Part shown: one piece after another, positions 18,053 to 26,009 of the stretch | Position numbering within the stretch: the first letter of the stretch is position 1 | Layout of the letters: every line of letters starts with the position of its first letter | Source of the DNA: Chryseobacterium sp. JM1 | GTDB taxonomy: Bacteria; Bacteroidota; Bacteroidia; Flavobacteriales; Weeksellaceae | Direction of reading: 5' to 3' | Assembly: GCF_000737715.1 (NCBI RefSeq) | Contig: NZ_JPRN01000012.1 | Coordinates: 1-64,000, forward strand | Length of the DNA: 64,000 nucleotides | The notes under the pieces: model-generated | Database searches by the model: none | Seen by the model: the letters and a program-made list of their open reading frames with translations, nothing else | What the model was told of the DNA's origin: nothing | Program-made: the position numbers and the translations under genes

Positions 18053-18598
18053 TTAAAAGTTTTTTTCGCTGACACCGGGGGCATTCACATCTTTTTCAGA
18101 AAGTACCATATCTTTTTCGTCAATCTTCCAGTCTATCATTAAATCCGGATCATTAAATTTTACGCTCCCTTCTGATTCTTTATTGTAAAAGTTGTCGCAT
18201 TTATAAGAAAAAACAGCGGTTTCACTCAGTACAGAAAATCCATGACCGAATCCTCTGGGAACATACATCTGTATCTTATTCTCTGCGGTAAGCTCTATTC
18301 CGAACCATTTTCCGAAAGTGGGAGAATCTTCTCTGAGGTCTACTGCAACATCCCAAACTTTTCCTTCAAGGCAGGATACTAATTTGGCCTGAGCATGCTC
18401 TCCTTTCTGCAGATGAAGCCCTCTGAGAACACCATAGGAAGACTTTGATATATTATCCTGAACAAAATGTCCGTTCATTCCGGTGAGTTCTTCAAATTTT
18501 TTTTCATTAAATTTTTCAAAAAAATAACCTCTCTCATCTTCGAATATAGTGGGTTCTATGATATAACAATCCTTAAGTGGGGTTTCTTTTATTTTCAT
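18053..18598 (-). CDS. rfbC: dTDP-4-dehydrorhamnose 3,5-epimerase (RmlC family)
   Basis: A cupin epimerase inverting C3 and C5 of 4-keto-6-deoxy nucleotide sugars. The 181 residues match the family: FEDERGYFFEKFN, then VQDNISKSSYGVLRGLHLQ with the catalytic His, and YVPRGFGHGFSVLS. The other dTDP-rhamnose genes (rmlA, rmlB, rmlD) are absent from this operon. Either they lie elsewhere, or this enzyme works on a 4-keto intermediate made here. Last gene of the operon. Confidence 0.92.
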   Translation of the reverse strand: MKIKETPLKDCYIIEPTIFEDERGYFFEKFNEKKFEELTGMNGHFVQDNISKSSYGVLRGLHLQKGEHAQAKLVSCLEGKVWDVAVDLREDSPTFGKWFGIELTAENKIQMYVPRGFGHGFSVLSETAVFSYKCDNFYNKESEGSVKFNDPDLMIDWKIDEKDMVLSEKDVNAPGVSEKNF

Positions 18599-18629
18599 GT
18601 TTTAAAGTTTAAGAAGGCTTGGTCAGTTT

Positions 18630-19199
18630 TTAATTTATAATTGCTACGAACGTTTTCCACAAAATCTTCATATCATTTTTGAAAGATTTTTTTTCCAGAT
18701 ATGCCAGATTCATTTTTACTTTCTGAGGAAAAAGGACCTCATTATTGTATTGCAAAGGATTAACCTGTTCTTTCAACAGGGTCTCTTCATTTCTGTATTC
18801 TATGCTTGCTTCACATGTCAGGCCGGGTTTCAATTCAAGCACTTGTCTGTCTGCGCCTTCCAGTCTGTCATAATATCCTTCGATATCCGGTCTTGGACCT
18901 ACAAAGCTCATATCGCCTTTTAAAATATTGAAAATCTGTGGCAGCTCATCCAGTTTAAATTTTCTCATTGCAAGTCCTGTTCGGGAACAGATTTCTTTAT
19001 TTTTATGGATCGTTCTGAATTTATAGATCATAAACGGTTTTCCATACTGTCCGATTCTTTTCTGTACAAATAATCCTCCGGAAGCTGTATCAATCGCTGC
19101 AATACATATTAAGATGATGAGTAAAGGCATCAGGAAAACAATCAGAATTAAAGCTAATGTTCTATCAAAAATGTTTTTCCAATATGTATACTCACTCAT
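18630..19199 (-). CDS. Sugar transferase (monotopic phosphoglycosyl transferase), second copy
   Basis: A membrane-associated enzyme that moves a phosphosugar from a nucleotide sugar to undecaprenyl phosphate. The 189-residue product has one hydrophobic re-entrant helix (residues 12-37), then YKFRTIHKNK, the Asp-Glu pair in KLDELPQIFNILKGDMSFVGPRPD near residue 80-105. This is the catalytic core of the Bac_transf family without the N-terminal extra membrane helices of WbaP. It is less like PglC than the copy at 22964. Two such enzymes in one operon suggest two initiating sugars or two glycans. Confidence 0.88.
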   Translation of the reverse strand: MSEYTYWKNIFDRTLALILIVFLMPLLIILICIAAIDTASGGLFVQKRIGQYGKPFMIYKFRTIHKNKEICSRTGLAMRKFKLDELPQIFNILKGDMSFVGPRPDIEGYYDRLEGADRQVLELKPGLTCEASIEYRNEETLLKEQVNPLQYNNEVLFPQKVKMNLAYLEKKSFKNDMKILWKTFVAIIN

Positions 19200-19215
19200 C
19201 GGCTGGCCTGAAATA

Positions 19216-20352
19216 TTAAGATCCGAAATAAGATTTAATTACGCTGGCGATTCTTTCTCTTTCTTCGTCAGACAAATTAGATCCTGAAGGCAGACAAAGT
19301 CCGTTATCGAAAAGTTTTTCAGAAACATTGGTTCCGTAATAAGGCGCATTTTCAAAAACAGGCTGCAAATGCATTGGTTTCCATAATGGTCTTGATTCTA
19401 TATGATCTTCCAGAAAAGTAAGTCTTAGACTTTCTCTGTCTTTTCCTGTTATTTCAGGATCTACGATAATAGCAGAAAGCCAGTGATTGGAATAATAGTC
19501 ATCAGCAGGCTCAGAAAACACGGTTACACCGTCGATATCTCTGAAAAGCTCTACATAGAAGTCATGCATGGCTCTACGTGCTGCTACCCTGTCTTTAAGA
19601 ACTTCCATCTGGCCACGTCCGATTCCAGCCACGATATTACTCATTCTGTAATTGAATCCAATATGAGAATGCTGATAATGCGGAGCATCGTCCCTTGCCT
19701 GTGTGGATAAAAAGACCACTTTATCTTTATCTTCCTGAGTATGACATACTAATGCGCCCCCCCCGGAAGTCGTAATAATTTTGTTTCCGTTAAAGCTTAG
19801 AATCCCGAAACGGCCAAATGTTCCACAGCCTCTGCCTTTGTAAGAAGAACCTAAAGCTTCGGCCGCATCTTCAATCACCGGAATCTCGTATTCTTCCGCG
19901 ATGGCTAAAATTTCGTCCATTTTTGCAGGCATTCCGTAAAGATGCACTACAATGATGGCTTTAGGCTTTTTACCGTTCTTTATTCTGTCTTCTATAGCTT
20001 CTTTCAGGGCTTTAGGACACATATTCCAAGTATCGGATTCGCTGTCTATGAATACGGGCTGTGCGCCACAGTATGCGATAGGATTTGCTGAAGCTGAAAA
20101 CGTCATCGACTGACAGATTACTTCATCTCCATGCTGTACACCACATTCTATCAGGGCTAAGTGAAGTGCTGCCGTTCCTGCTGAAAGTGCAGCTGCTTTA
20201 ACATTATTTCCAAGAAACTGTTCCAGATCGTTTTCAAATCCGTTTACGTTGGGTCCCAGAGGAGCTACCCAGTTTTCTGCAAAAGCTTCGTTGATATATT
20301 TTAGTTCGTTTCCGCCCATATGTGGTGAGGAAAGCCAGATTTTACTGTTCAT
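19216..20352 (-). CDS. pglE: PglE-like UDP-4-amino sugar aminotransferase (DegT family)
   Basis: PLP enzyme that aminates a UDP-4-keto-6-deoxy sugar to the 4-amino form, as in bacillosamine synthesis. The 378 residues open with SPHMGGNELKYINEAF and NWVAPLGPNV, closely resembling Campylobacter PglE as I recall it. The PLP lysine is K191 (FNGNKIITT), the Asp for the pyridine nitrogen is in EDAAEALGS. Substrate could come from the PglF/WbpM-like dehydratase that opens the operon. A run of eight G (19757-19764, glycines 197-199) lies just after the active-site Lys and could switch the gene by slippage. Confidence 0.85.
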   Translation of the reverse strand: MNSKIWLSSPHMGGNELKYINEAFAENWVAPLGPNVNGFENDLEQFLGNNVKAAALSAGTAALHLALIECGVQHGDEVICQSMTFSASANPIAYCGAQPVFIDSESDTWNMCPKALKEAIEDRIKNGKKPKAIIVVHLYGMPAKMDEILAIAEEYEIPVIEDAAEALGSSYKGRGCGTFGRFGILSFNGNKIITTSGGGALVCHTQEDKDKVVFLSTQARDDAPHYQHSHIGFNYRMSNIVAGIGRGQMEVLKDRVAARRAMHDFYVELFRDIDGVTVFSEPADDYYSNHWLSAIIVDPEITGKDRESLRLTFLEDHIESRPLWKPMHLQPVFENAPYYGTNVSEKLFDNGLCLPSGSNLSDEERERIASVIKSYFGS

Positions 20353-20364
20353 ATTGTATTTATT

Positions 20365-21387
20365 TTATTCACTGCGATAAAGTGGGAAAAAGCTACTGTT
20401 TTTATCTCTAATTCTTTCTGAGAGTTCATTGTATTTGGAAACATCAACTATATATTGCCATACCCTAAAATTACACTGTTTATCTGAAAAACCAGATTTG
20501 AATCTGAAAAGAGAATCTTCGTCACTCCCACCGACACCTCCTCCCAGATGTAATGTTTCCATCTGATGCGCATTTCCCAAAAGTCTTGCTTCATCCAGTA
20601 TCAGTTTCATCGGAGTTTCTCTGATGTATTCTTCAGTAGTCCCGGCAAGATGATACTGCATGATCTTTTCAGTCATTGTAAAGATAGCTCCAGCTGTAAT
20701 TTTATTATCATACTTAGCTAAAAGCAGTTTACTGTCAAAGTCATTATTGTTGAGGAAAGAATTGAAATATTCTTTAGAAAAAAAGTATCCCTTAGAAGCA
20801 TTCACCCGTTCCATTGTTTCATAATAGATTGAAACGAAGTGATCTATATCATCCTGAGTTATTGCTTCCGTAACAACGAAGCCTTTTCTTTTCAGCTGAT
20901 TTATTTCTGATTTATTGGATTTCCGGTATTGAGCTCTTTGGTGGTCAACGGGAATGGTAAGATCAATGGCTACCGTCTTATTAATGTCAACAGTCTTTCC
21001 AAAGCCATCAAAGAATCCTGACTGTTCGATCAGGGGATGTAATCTTGAAAATGCTGACACAATGGAATTTTCTATGCAATACTGATCAAATGATTCCTTA
21101 AAAAAAGATTTAAAAGAAGCCTCAAAATCAAAATTTTCTCTGTTTGTAACGGGTCCTGCATATCCGTATACAGATGTACAGTCGAAAAATCCGGTTTCTC
21201 CGATTGGTCTGATGACCAATGGCAAAGCAACAAAGTCGTTATCTTGATAAGCAACAAACAGTTTATTTGAAAAACTGTTATCTATTGAATGATAATATGA
21301 CGTATGATGAAAATCATAGACATCAGAAGATTTAACGATCTTGTTCCATTCCGGCTGGGATCTATCTATAATTTCAAATCTATACAT
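20365..21387 (-). CDS. FemAB-like aminoacyl/acyl transferase of the GNAT fold
   Basis: The 340-residue product resembles FemAB and lipid II:glycine-transferase-like proteins with two tandem GNAT folds: KTVAIDLTIP then QYRKSNKSEINQLKRKGF around residue 130-150, and a C-terminal acceptor part with AGAIFTMTEK, YHLAGTTEEY and LHLGGGVGGSDEDSLFRFKSGF. Relatives in polysaccharide clusters are thought to attach amino acids or acyl groups to sugars; the substrate here is unknown. ATG at 21387 is preferred over a TTG two codons earlier. It overlaps the preceding gene by 8 bases. Confidence 0.7.
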   Translation of the reverse strand: MYRFEIIDRSQPEWNKIVKSSDVYDFHHTSYYHSIDNSFSNKLFVAYQDNDFVALPLVIRPIGETGFFDCTSVYGYAGPVTNRENFDFEASFKSFFKESFDQYCIENSIVSAFSRLHPLIEQSGFFDGFGKTVDINKTVAIDLTIPVDHQRAQYRKSNKSEINQLKRKGFVVTEAITQDDIDHFVSIYYETMERVNASKGYFFSKEYFNSFLNNNDFDSKLLLAKYDNKITAGAIFTMTEKIMQYHLAGTTEEYIRETPMKLILDEARLLGNAHQMETLHLGGGVGGSDEDSLFRFKSGFSDKQCNFRVWQYIVDVSKYNELSERIRDKNSSFFPLYRSE

Positions 21388-22396
21388 TTTCAAAATAGGT
21401 ATTTATTTTGTCTGCAATATGCTTCACTTCTTCATGGGAATATCTGAAATCCATATGAATACACAGTATCCGGCCTTGTAAATCTTTGTCTTTTTCAAAA
21501 ATTTGATTGGGCCACAAAACTGCCGGAAATATTTTATGTTCTATTAAATAGTTTCTTAAATGATCTCTGATCTCACTCGCTCTACAGTATAACACCAGAC
21601 AAAAACCATTTTCATTATTCAGAACCTGATAGCTATTGTTCGGCTTGAGCTCTTTAACACCAAATGAAATATTTTCTCTGGTTGTATTGATCAAATCTTC
21701 AATAGGAAATGTACCCAACTGAGCAATCGCCTGTTGAGGCATAAGAGAATCTGTCAGACGGCTTTCAAACATCTTTTCAGCTTCCTGATAATAATGTCTG
21801 TAAAGTGTATTACTGTCCAAATTATTTTTCAGGTAATCAGCTTTTAGCAACATGGCTACAGATTTCTTTTGGTAAGCTTCATCAGCTGCAACGGTTTCGT
21901 GGGTATCCGTAAAAAAATCATTTTCCTTTACTATACAAAAGCCTCCAACTCCTATAGGAAGCTGCTTTCTTAATGACCCAAAAACATAGTCAGCGGAAGA
22001 CCGTCCTGTACTTAGCAAATCGTGGGTCACATCTTCTATAATTACCGTTTTTTTCAGATGACTTACATCTGCTTTTCTTATTCCAAAAAAATTCACATTT
22101 ACCAGTACATCCCCTTCATTATCATCCCATTCTATCCTATTATTTTCAAGAGGATTATATTGATAATACACAATATCAATATCTAAATCCCGGCAAAAAT
22201 CTACTACTTCATGGCAATAGTAACCAGGAAAGCCTACCTTCTTCCATTTGTATTCTGCAATACCCACCTTCAAAAGATTATATACGGCTGCTCTTCCTGA
22301 AAAAAATAAATTCAGACACTCCTGATCATCAAGAAAATGGCTTTGTCCTTTTTCTGAATATATATAATGAAAATCTGATCCAAATTCTTTAATCAT
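21380..22396 (-). CDS. DegT-aminotransferase-like protein, possibly non-canonical
   Basis: A 338-residue protein with the fold signature of DegT/AHBA-type PLP aminotransferases: SGRAAVYNLL, GFPGYYCHEVVDF, VVIIEDVTHDLL-like Asp segment near 120, and GSLRKQLPIGVGGF near 140-152. When the GxGG motif is aligned with canonical relatives, R143 falls at the PLP-lysine position and K144 one residue off. It may therefore be an atypical or inactive aminotransferase. Start at 22396 makes a TAATG join with the gene before it. Function unknown; it forms a tight unit with the GNAT and FemAB-like genes. Confidence 0.6.
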   Translation of the reverse strand: MIKEFGSDFHYIYSEKGQSHFLDDQECLNLFFSGRAAVYNLLKVGIAEYKWKKVGFPGYYCHEVVDFCRDLDIDIVYYQYNPLENNRIEWDDNEGDVLVNVNFFGIRKADVSHLKKTVIIEDVTHDLLSTGRSSADYVFGSLRKQLPIGVGGFCIVKENDFFTDTHETVAADEAYQKKSVAMLLKADYLKNNLDSNTLYRHYYQEAEKMFESRLTDSLMPQQAIAQLGTFPIEDLINTTRENISFGVKELKPNNSYQVLNNENGFCLVLYCRASEIRDHLRNYLIEHKIFPAVLWPNQIFEKDKDLQGRILCIHMDFRYSHEEVKHIADKINTYFENV

Positions 22397-22959
22397 TACT
22401 CTTTCTCCCAATAATTATTTTCGTTGACAACCTTAAAGTAGTCATCACGTGTAATTCCTACAACAACTTCATCCCACCATTGATTTTTTCTGAAATAATG
22501 GTTTTTCTTGACACCTTCTACTACCCAGCCACATTTTTTTGTATAAACACCTATTGAGGCCTCATTATAAGAAATCATAGAACCATTCATTCTCATCAGT
22601 CCAAGTTCTTCAAATGCATAACGGTTCATCGCCATGATGGTATCTACTCCATAGCCTTTACCTCTCATATCTTTATCTCCTAAAAGCATTCCATGAAATG
22701 CATTCCGGTCCTTCCAATTAATGTTTACAAGGTTGGCCATTCCTATAAGGCCCAGGTCTTCAGTATCTATAGCAAATCTCTGATTATTTGAATTCAGTGA
22801 TAATGTATCAAACCATTTTTCCTGATCGCTCATTCCGGAAGGGAAATGCCATCCTCCTAACATATAGTTAATTTCAGGGTCATTGGACCATTTAAGCAAT
22901 AATTCCAAATCACTTTTTTCTATTGCTCTCAAAACTACTTTTTTCCCTCTAATATTCAT
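22396..22959 (-). CDS. GNAT-family N-acetyltransferase
   Basis: The 187-residue product fits the RimJ/RimL-like GNAT subgroup: LRAIEKSDLELLLKWSNDP at the N-terminus, acetyl-CoA-binding DMRGKGYGVDTIMAMNRYAF near residue 115, and NEASIGVYTKKCGW near 145. It directly follows the PglC-like transferase by four bases and abuts the aminotransferase-like gene. A plausible role is acylation of an amino sugar, for example the 4-amino group made by the PglE-like enzyme, since no PglD-type hexapeptide acetyltransferase for that step is seen. That role is inferred. Confidence 0.8.
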   Translation of the reverse strand: MNIRGKKVVLRAIEKSDLELLLKWSNDPEINYMLGGWHFPSGMSDQEKWFDTLSLNSNNQRFAIDTEDLGLIGMANLVNINWKDRNAFHGMLLGDKDMRGKGYGVDTIMAMNRYAFEELGLMRMNGSMISYNEASIGVYTKKCGWVVEGVKKNHYFRKNQWWDEVVVGITRDDYFKVVNENNYWEKE

Positions 22960-22963
22960 ATTC

Positions 22964-23608
22964 TTATTTTTTAAAATGATTTTTACTTAAATTTCTGCTG
23001 ATTCCCAAATCATCAACCTCATCTACCGTCTGTCCGTTTACAATTGTTGATGACTTAAATAAAATAGATTTCACAGTCAAAAATATAATTTTTATATCTA
23101 AAGTCAAGGAAAGATTTTCGACATAATAAACATCATTATTGAATCTTTCTGAAAATTTCATCTGATTTCTTCCTTTTACCTGAGCCAATCCTGTAATTCC
23201 GGGACGTACCCAATGTCTTCTTTTGTGGTATTCAGAATAGAATTCCAAATATTCCGGTAACAGGGGACGCGGCCCTATTAAGCTCATTTCTCCTTTTAAA
23301 ATATTAAAAAACTGAGGCAACTCATCCAAGGATGTTTTTCTTACAAATGAACCAAATGATGTAAGCCTTTCTGTATCCGGCAACAGGACCCCGTCACTGT
23401 CCTTTTTATCATTCATTGTTTTAAACTTAATAATTTTAAAGATCTGATCATTCTTCCCTGCTCTTTTTTGAAAGAAAAAAGGGCTTCCCTGATTAACCAT
23501 CCAAAGACCTATCATTACGAATAAAAATATCGGGCTGAAGATCAGTAAAAAGATTAAAGCTAAAATAAAATCGATAATTCTTTTTATAAATAATTTATAC
23601 ATCTGCAT
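22964..23608 (-). CDS. PglC-like phosphoglycosyl transferase
   Basis: Initiating enzyme that loads a phosphosugar on undecaprenyl phosphate at the inner membrane. The 214 residues show one N-terminal re-entrant membrane helix (12-35), FKIIKFKTMND, the catalytic Asp-Glu in KTSLDELPQFFNILKGEMSLIGPRPLLPEYL and WVRPGITGLAQVKGRN. Layout and wording match Campylobacter PglC, which uses UDP-diacetylbacillosamine. With the PglF-like and PglE-like genes this suggests that the glycan starts with a bacillosamine-type sugar. Confidence 0.9.
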   Translation of the reverse strand: MQMYKLFIKRIIDFILALIFLLIFSPIFLFVMIGLWMVNQGSPFFFQKRAGKNDQIFKIIKFKTMNDKKDSDGVLLPDTERLTSFGSFVRKTSLDELPQFFNILKGEMSLIGPRPLLPEYLEFYSEYHKRRHWVRPGITGLAQVKGRNQMKFSERFNNDVYYVENLSLTLDIKIIFLTVKSILFKSSTIVNGQTVDEVDDLGISRNLSKNHFKK

Positions 23609-23663
23609 CTATATTTTTACTGTGTCTGTCTGTATTGACCTCCTGTCTTTAAACAGATCCTTA

Positions 23664-24869
23664 TTATGATTCTATTATTTTCTGATACGAAGTTGAAACC
23701 TGAAACTCTCTTTCCAAAAACTTCAGTCCATTCCGGCTCATTTCTTCAAATTTGGGGCCATCCATATTGATCATGGTATCCACAGCAATGATCATTGCTG
23801 CTAAATCTCCTGAATACACAGACATTCCACAACCATTTTTCACGATATCTGTTCCGATATCCGTATTAGGATCTGTGGCTGCAAGCACCGGCATTCTGTA
23901 CTCAAGATACGAAAGCAGTCTGGAGGGATAATTCGGGATGGTAAAATCTTTATGCAGGAAAATCAGACCTACATCACAAGCCTGTACCAGCAAATCATAA
24001 TCAGCCTTAGGAACGGCAGAAAGAAGTAAGGCATTTGTAGGTTTAAAAGAATCGAACCAGCCTTTGATTTTATCGTACTCTGTTCCTGAGCCGGCTACCA
24101 CAAAAAACACATGGTCATCTTCTGCTTTTGCTCTTAAAGTTTCTATCAGGAAATCAATTCCCTGAGGCTTCCCAAGGTTTCCACCATAGATAAAGACTTT
24201 TTTATCAGCAGGAATTCCGTATTTCGTTCTTATAGCAGTTTTTTCCTGATCAGAAGGGATTTTGGAAGGCTGCAGACGGATAGAGTTTGCATTGATCTCC
24301 ACTTTTTCCTTTGGAACGTATGAATTGTGATTGAGAACAAACTGTACATTGGCTTCGGACATACATCCTATTTTATCTGAAACGGTATACAGCTCTTTTT
24401 CTTTTTTCCTGAAATATTTGTATAAGATACCCGTATGGGACATCAGTTTCATATCTACCGCATTTTGTGGAAAGATATCTTTCAGCAGCAGGTATGTTCT
24501 GGCACTGTCTCTCTTTTTGATGTATTTGATGACCCCCGTAAATGTAATAGGCGGTGTAGAATAAATGACGAGATCAAACTTGACTTGAGAAAAGTGTTTT
24601 TTTACCGCCCTTAAGAATAATTTTTCAATGGTGAGGGTAGAAACTCCTTTTTCAATAAAGTTGGTTTTCTGGATATTTAAGGTTTTAACATTTAAAAAAA
24701 CAGCATTGCCTTCCTTTTTTAATGTTGTTTTTTGTTTTTCGCGTCTTTCTACAGGTGATACGACATAAACGTTATGCTGATGGTCGGAAAACTCCCGCAT
24801 CAGATCATGATAAATACCTCGTTCCTGTAATGTATTTATTTTCGCTAAAGTAAGAAACAATATATTCAT
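23664..24869 (-). CDS. WbuB-like glycosyltransferase family 4
   Basis: The 401-residue GT-B protein has an N-terminal acceptor domain (MNILFLTLAKIN, YVVSPVERREK) and a C-terminal nucleotide-sugar domain with FIYGGNLGKPQGIDFLIE, VFFVVAGSGTEYD and PNYPSRLLSYLEYRMPVLA. These fit WbuB-type GT4 enzymes, which in enterobacteria sit just after fnlABC and are assigned L-FucNAc transfer. Here too it follows the UDP-FucNAc-type epimerase by three bases, so L-FucNAc transfer is the best guess. Confidence 0.85.
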   Translation of the reverse strand: MNILFLTLAKINTLQERGIYHDLMREFSDHQHNVYVVSPVERREKQKTTLKKEGNAVFLNVKTLNIQKTNFIEKGVSTLTIEKLFLRAVKKHFSQVKFDLVIYSTPPITFTGVIKYIKKRDSARTYLLLKDIFPQNAVDMKLMSHTGILYKYFRKKEKELYTVSDKIGCMSEANVQFVLNHNSYVPKEKVEINANSIRLQPSKIPSDQEKTAIRTKYGIPADKKVFIYGGNLGKPQGIDFLIETLRAKAEDDHVFFVVAGSGTEYDKIKGWFDSFKPTNALLLSAVPKADYDLLVQACDVGLIFLHKDFTIPNYPSRLLSYLEYRMPVLAATDPNTDIGTDIVKNGCGMSVYSGDLAAMIIAVDTMINMDGPKFEEMSRNGLKFLEREFQVSTSYQKIIES

Positions 24870-24872
24870 TGT

Positions 24873-26009
24873 TTAGCTTTTTCTCCAAACTACTCTGTTG
24901 ATATAGTCGGTATAACTTAAAATTATTCTTACCACTTTCTGGGAGACATTAGGCATCGAATAGTCAGCAACCTGTCTGTAATTTCTTTCATCTCCTATTT
25001 TCTGCTCCTCAAGCTGTACCAGCCCCTGAAGAATTCTTTCGGGTGACATTCCTACCATCATTACGGATGCCTCTTCCATAGCCTCGGGTCTTTCATGCGC
25101 ATCTCTGATGTTAAGCGCTCTGAAGTTCAATATTGAAGATTCTTCGGAAATTGTTCCTGAATCTGAAAGAACGGCATAACTTCTCATCTGCAGTGCATTG
25201 TAATCGTGAAAACCAAGTGGTTTTAAAAACTGAATTTCAGGTCTTACTTCCAGCTTCATTTTATCAATCATATTTCTAGTTCTCGGGTGAGTGGAAACAA
25301 TGATAGGATAACTGAACTTTTCAGCGATTGCGTTCAGACTGTCTATTAATCCTCTGAAATTCTTTTCTGAATTGATGTTCTCCTCTCTATGTGATGAAAC
25401 CACGAAGTATTTTCCTTCTTCCAGATTCAGTCTTGAAAGTACATCTGAGCTTTTGATCTCAGGAAGATAATGGTTTAAAACTTCAAACATCGGAGAACCT
25501 GTCTTGATAATTCTGTCCGCAGGAAGACCTTCTCTTAAAAGGTATTCACGGGCGATGTCAGAATATGTTAAATTAACATCTGAAGTATGGTCTACAATTT
25601 TACGGTTGGTTTCTTCCGGTACCCGCTGATCAAAACATCTGTTCCCTGCTTCCATATGGAAAATCGGAATCTGCCTTTTCTTTGCAGGAATAGCACACAG
25701 ACATGAATTGGTATCTCCAAGTACTAAAAATGCATCCGGCTGCTGTTCTTCAAGAAGCGGATCGATTTTAATCAGGATATTTCCAACAGTTTCAGTGGCT
25801 GTTTTTCCGGCTGCTTCAAGAAAAAAGTCCGGTTTTCTTAGGCCCAGGTCTTCGAAAAAAATCTGATTAAGTTCATAATCATAATTCTGTCCGGTGTGGA
25901 CAATGATATGTTCGATGGCTTCAGATGCATCCAAAGCTGATAATACTCTCGATAGTCTAATAATTTCCGGTCGCGTACCCACGACTGTCATTACTTTTAA
26001 TTTTTTCAT
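24873..26009 (-). CDS. fnlC: UDP-N-acetylglucosamine 2-epimerase family, probably UDP-L-FucNAc synthase (FnlC/CapG)
   Basis: Non-hydrolysing nucleotide-sugar 2-epimerase, 378 residues: TVVGTRPEIIRLS at the N-terminus, HTGQNYDYELNQIFFEDLG, HMEAGNRCFDQRVPEETNR near 140 and VLSDSGTISEESS near 285. WecB-type enzymes use UDP-GlcNAc, but with CapE and CapF encoded nearby the expected substrate is UDP-2-acetamido-2,6-dideoxy-L-talose, giving UDP-L-FucNAc. It could alternatively serve as WbpI for the 2,3-diamino uronic acid. The reading frame overlaps the preceding polymerase gene by 53 bases; ATGs at 26009 and 25991 are both possible. Confidence 0.85.
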   Translation of the reverse strand: MKKLKVMTVVGTRPEIIRLSRVLSALDASEAIEHIIVHTGQNYDYELNQIFFEDLGLRKPDFFLEAAGKTATETVGNILIKIDPLLEEQQPDAFLVLGDTNSCLCAIPAKKRQIPIFHMEAGNRCFDQRVPEETNRKIVDHTSDVNLTYSDIAREYLLREGLPADRIIKTGSPMFEVLNHYLPEIKSSDVLSRLNLEEGKYFVVSSHREENINSEKNFRGLIDSLNAIAEKFSYPIIVSTHPRTRNMIDKMKLEVRPEIQFLKPLGFHDYNALQMRSYAVLSDSGTISEESSILNFRALNIRDAHERPEAMEEASVMMVGMSPERILQGLVQLEEQKIGDERNYRQVADYSMPNVSQKVVRIILSYTDYINRVVWRKS

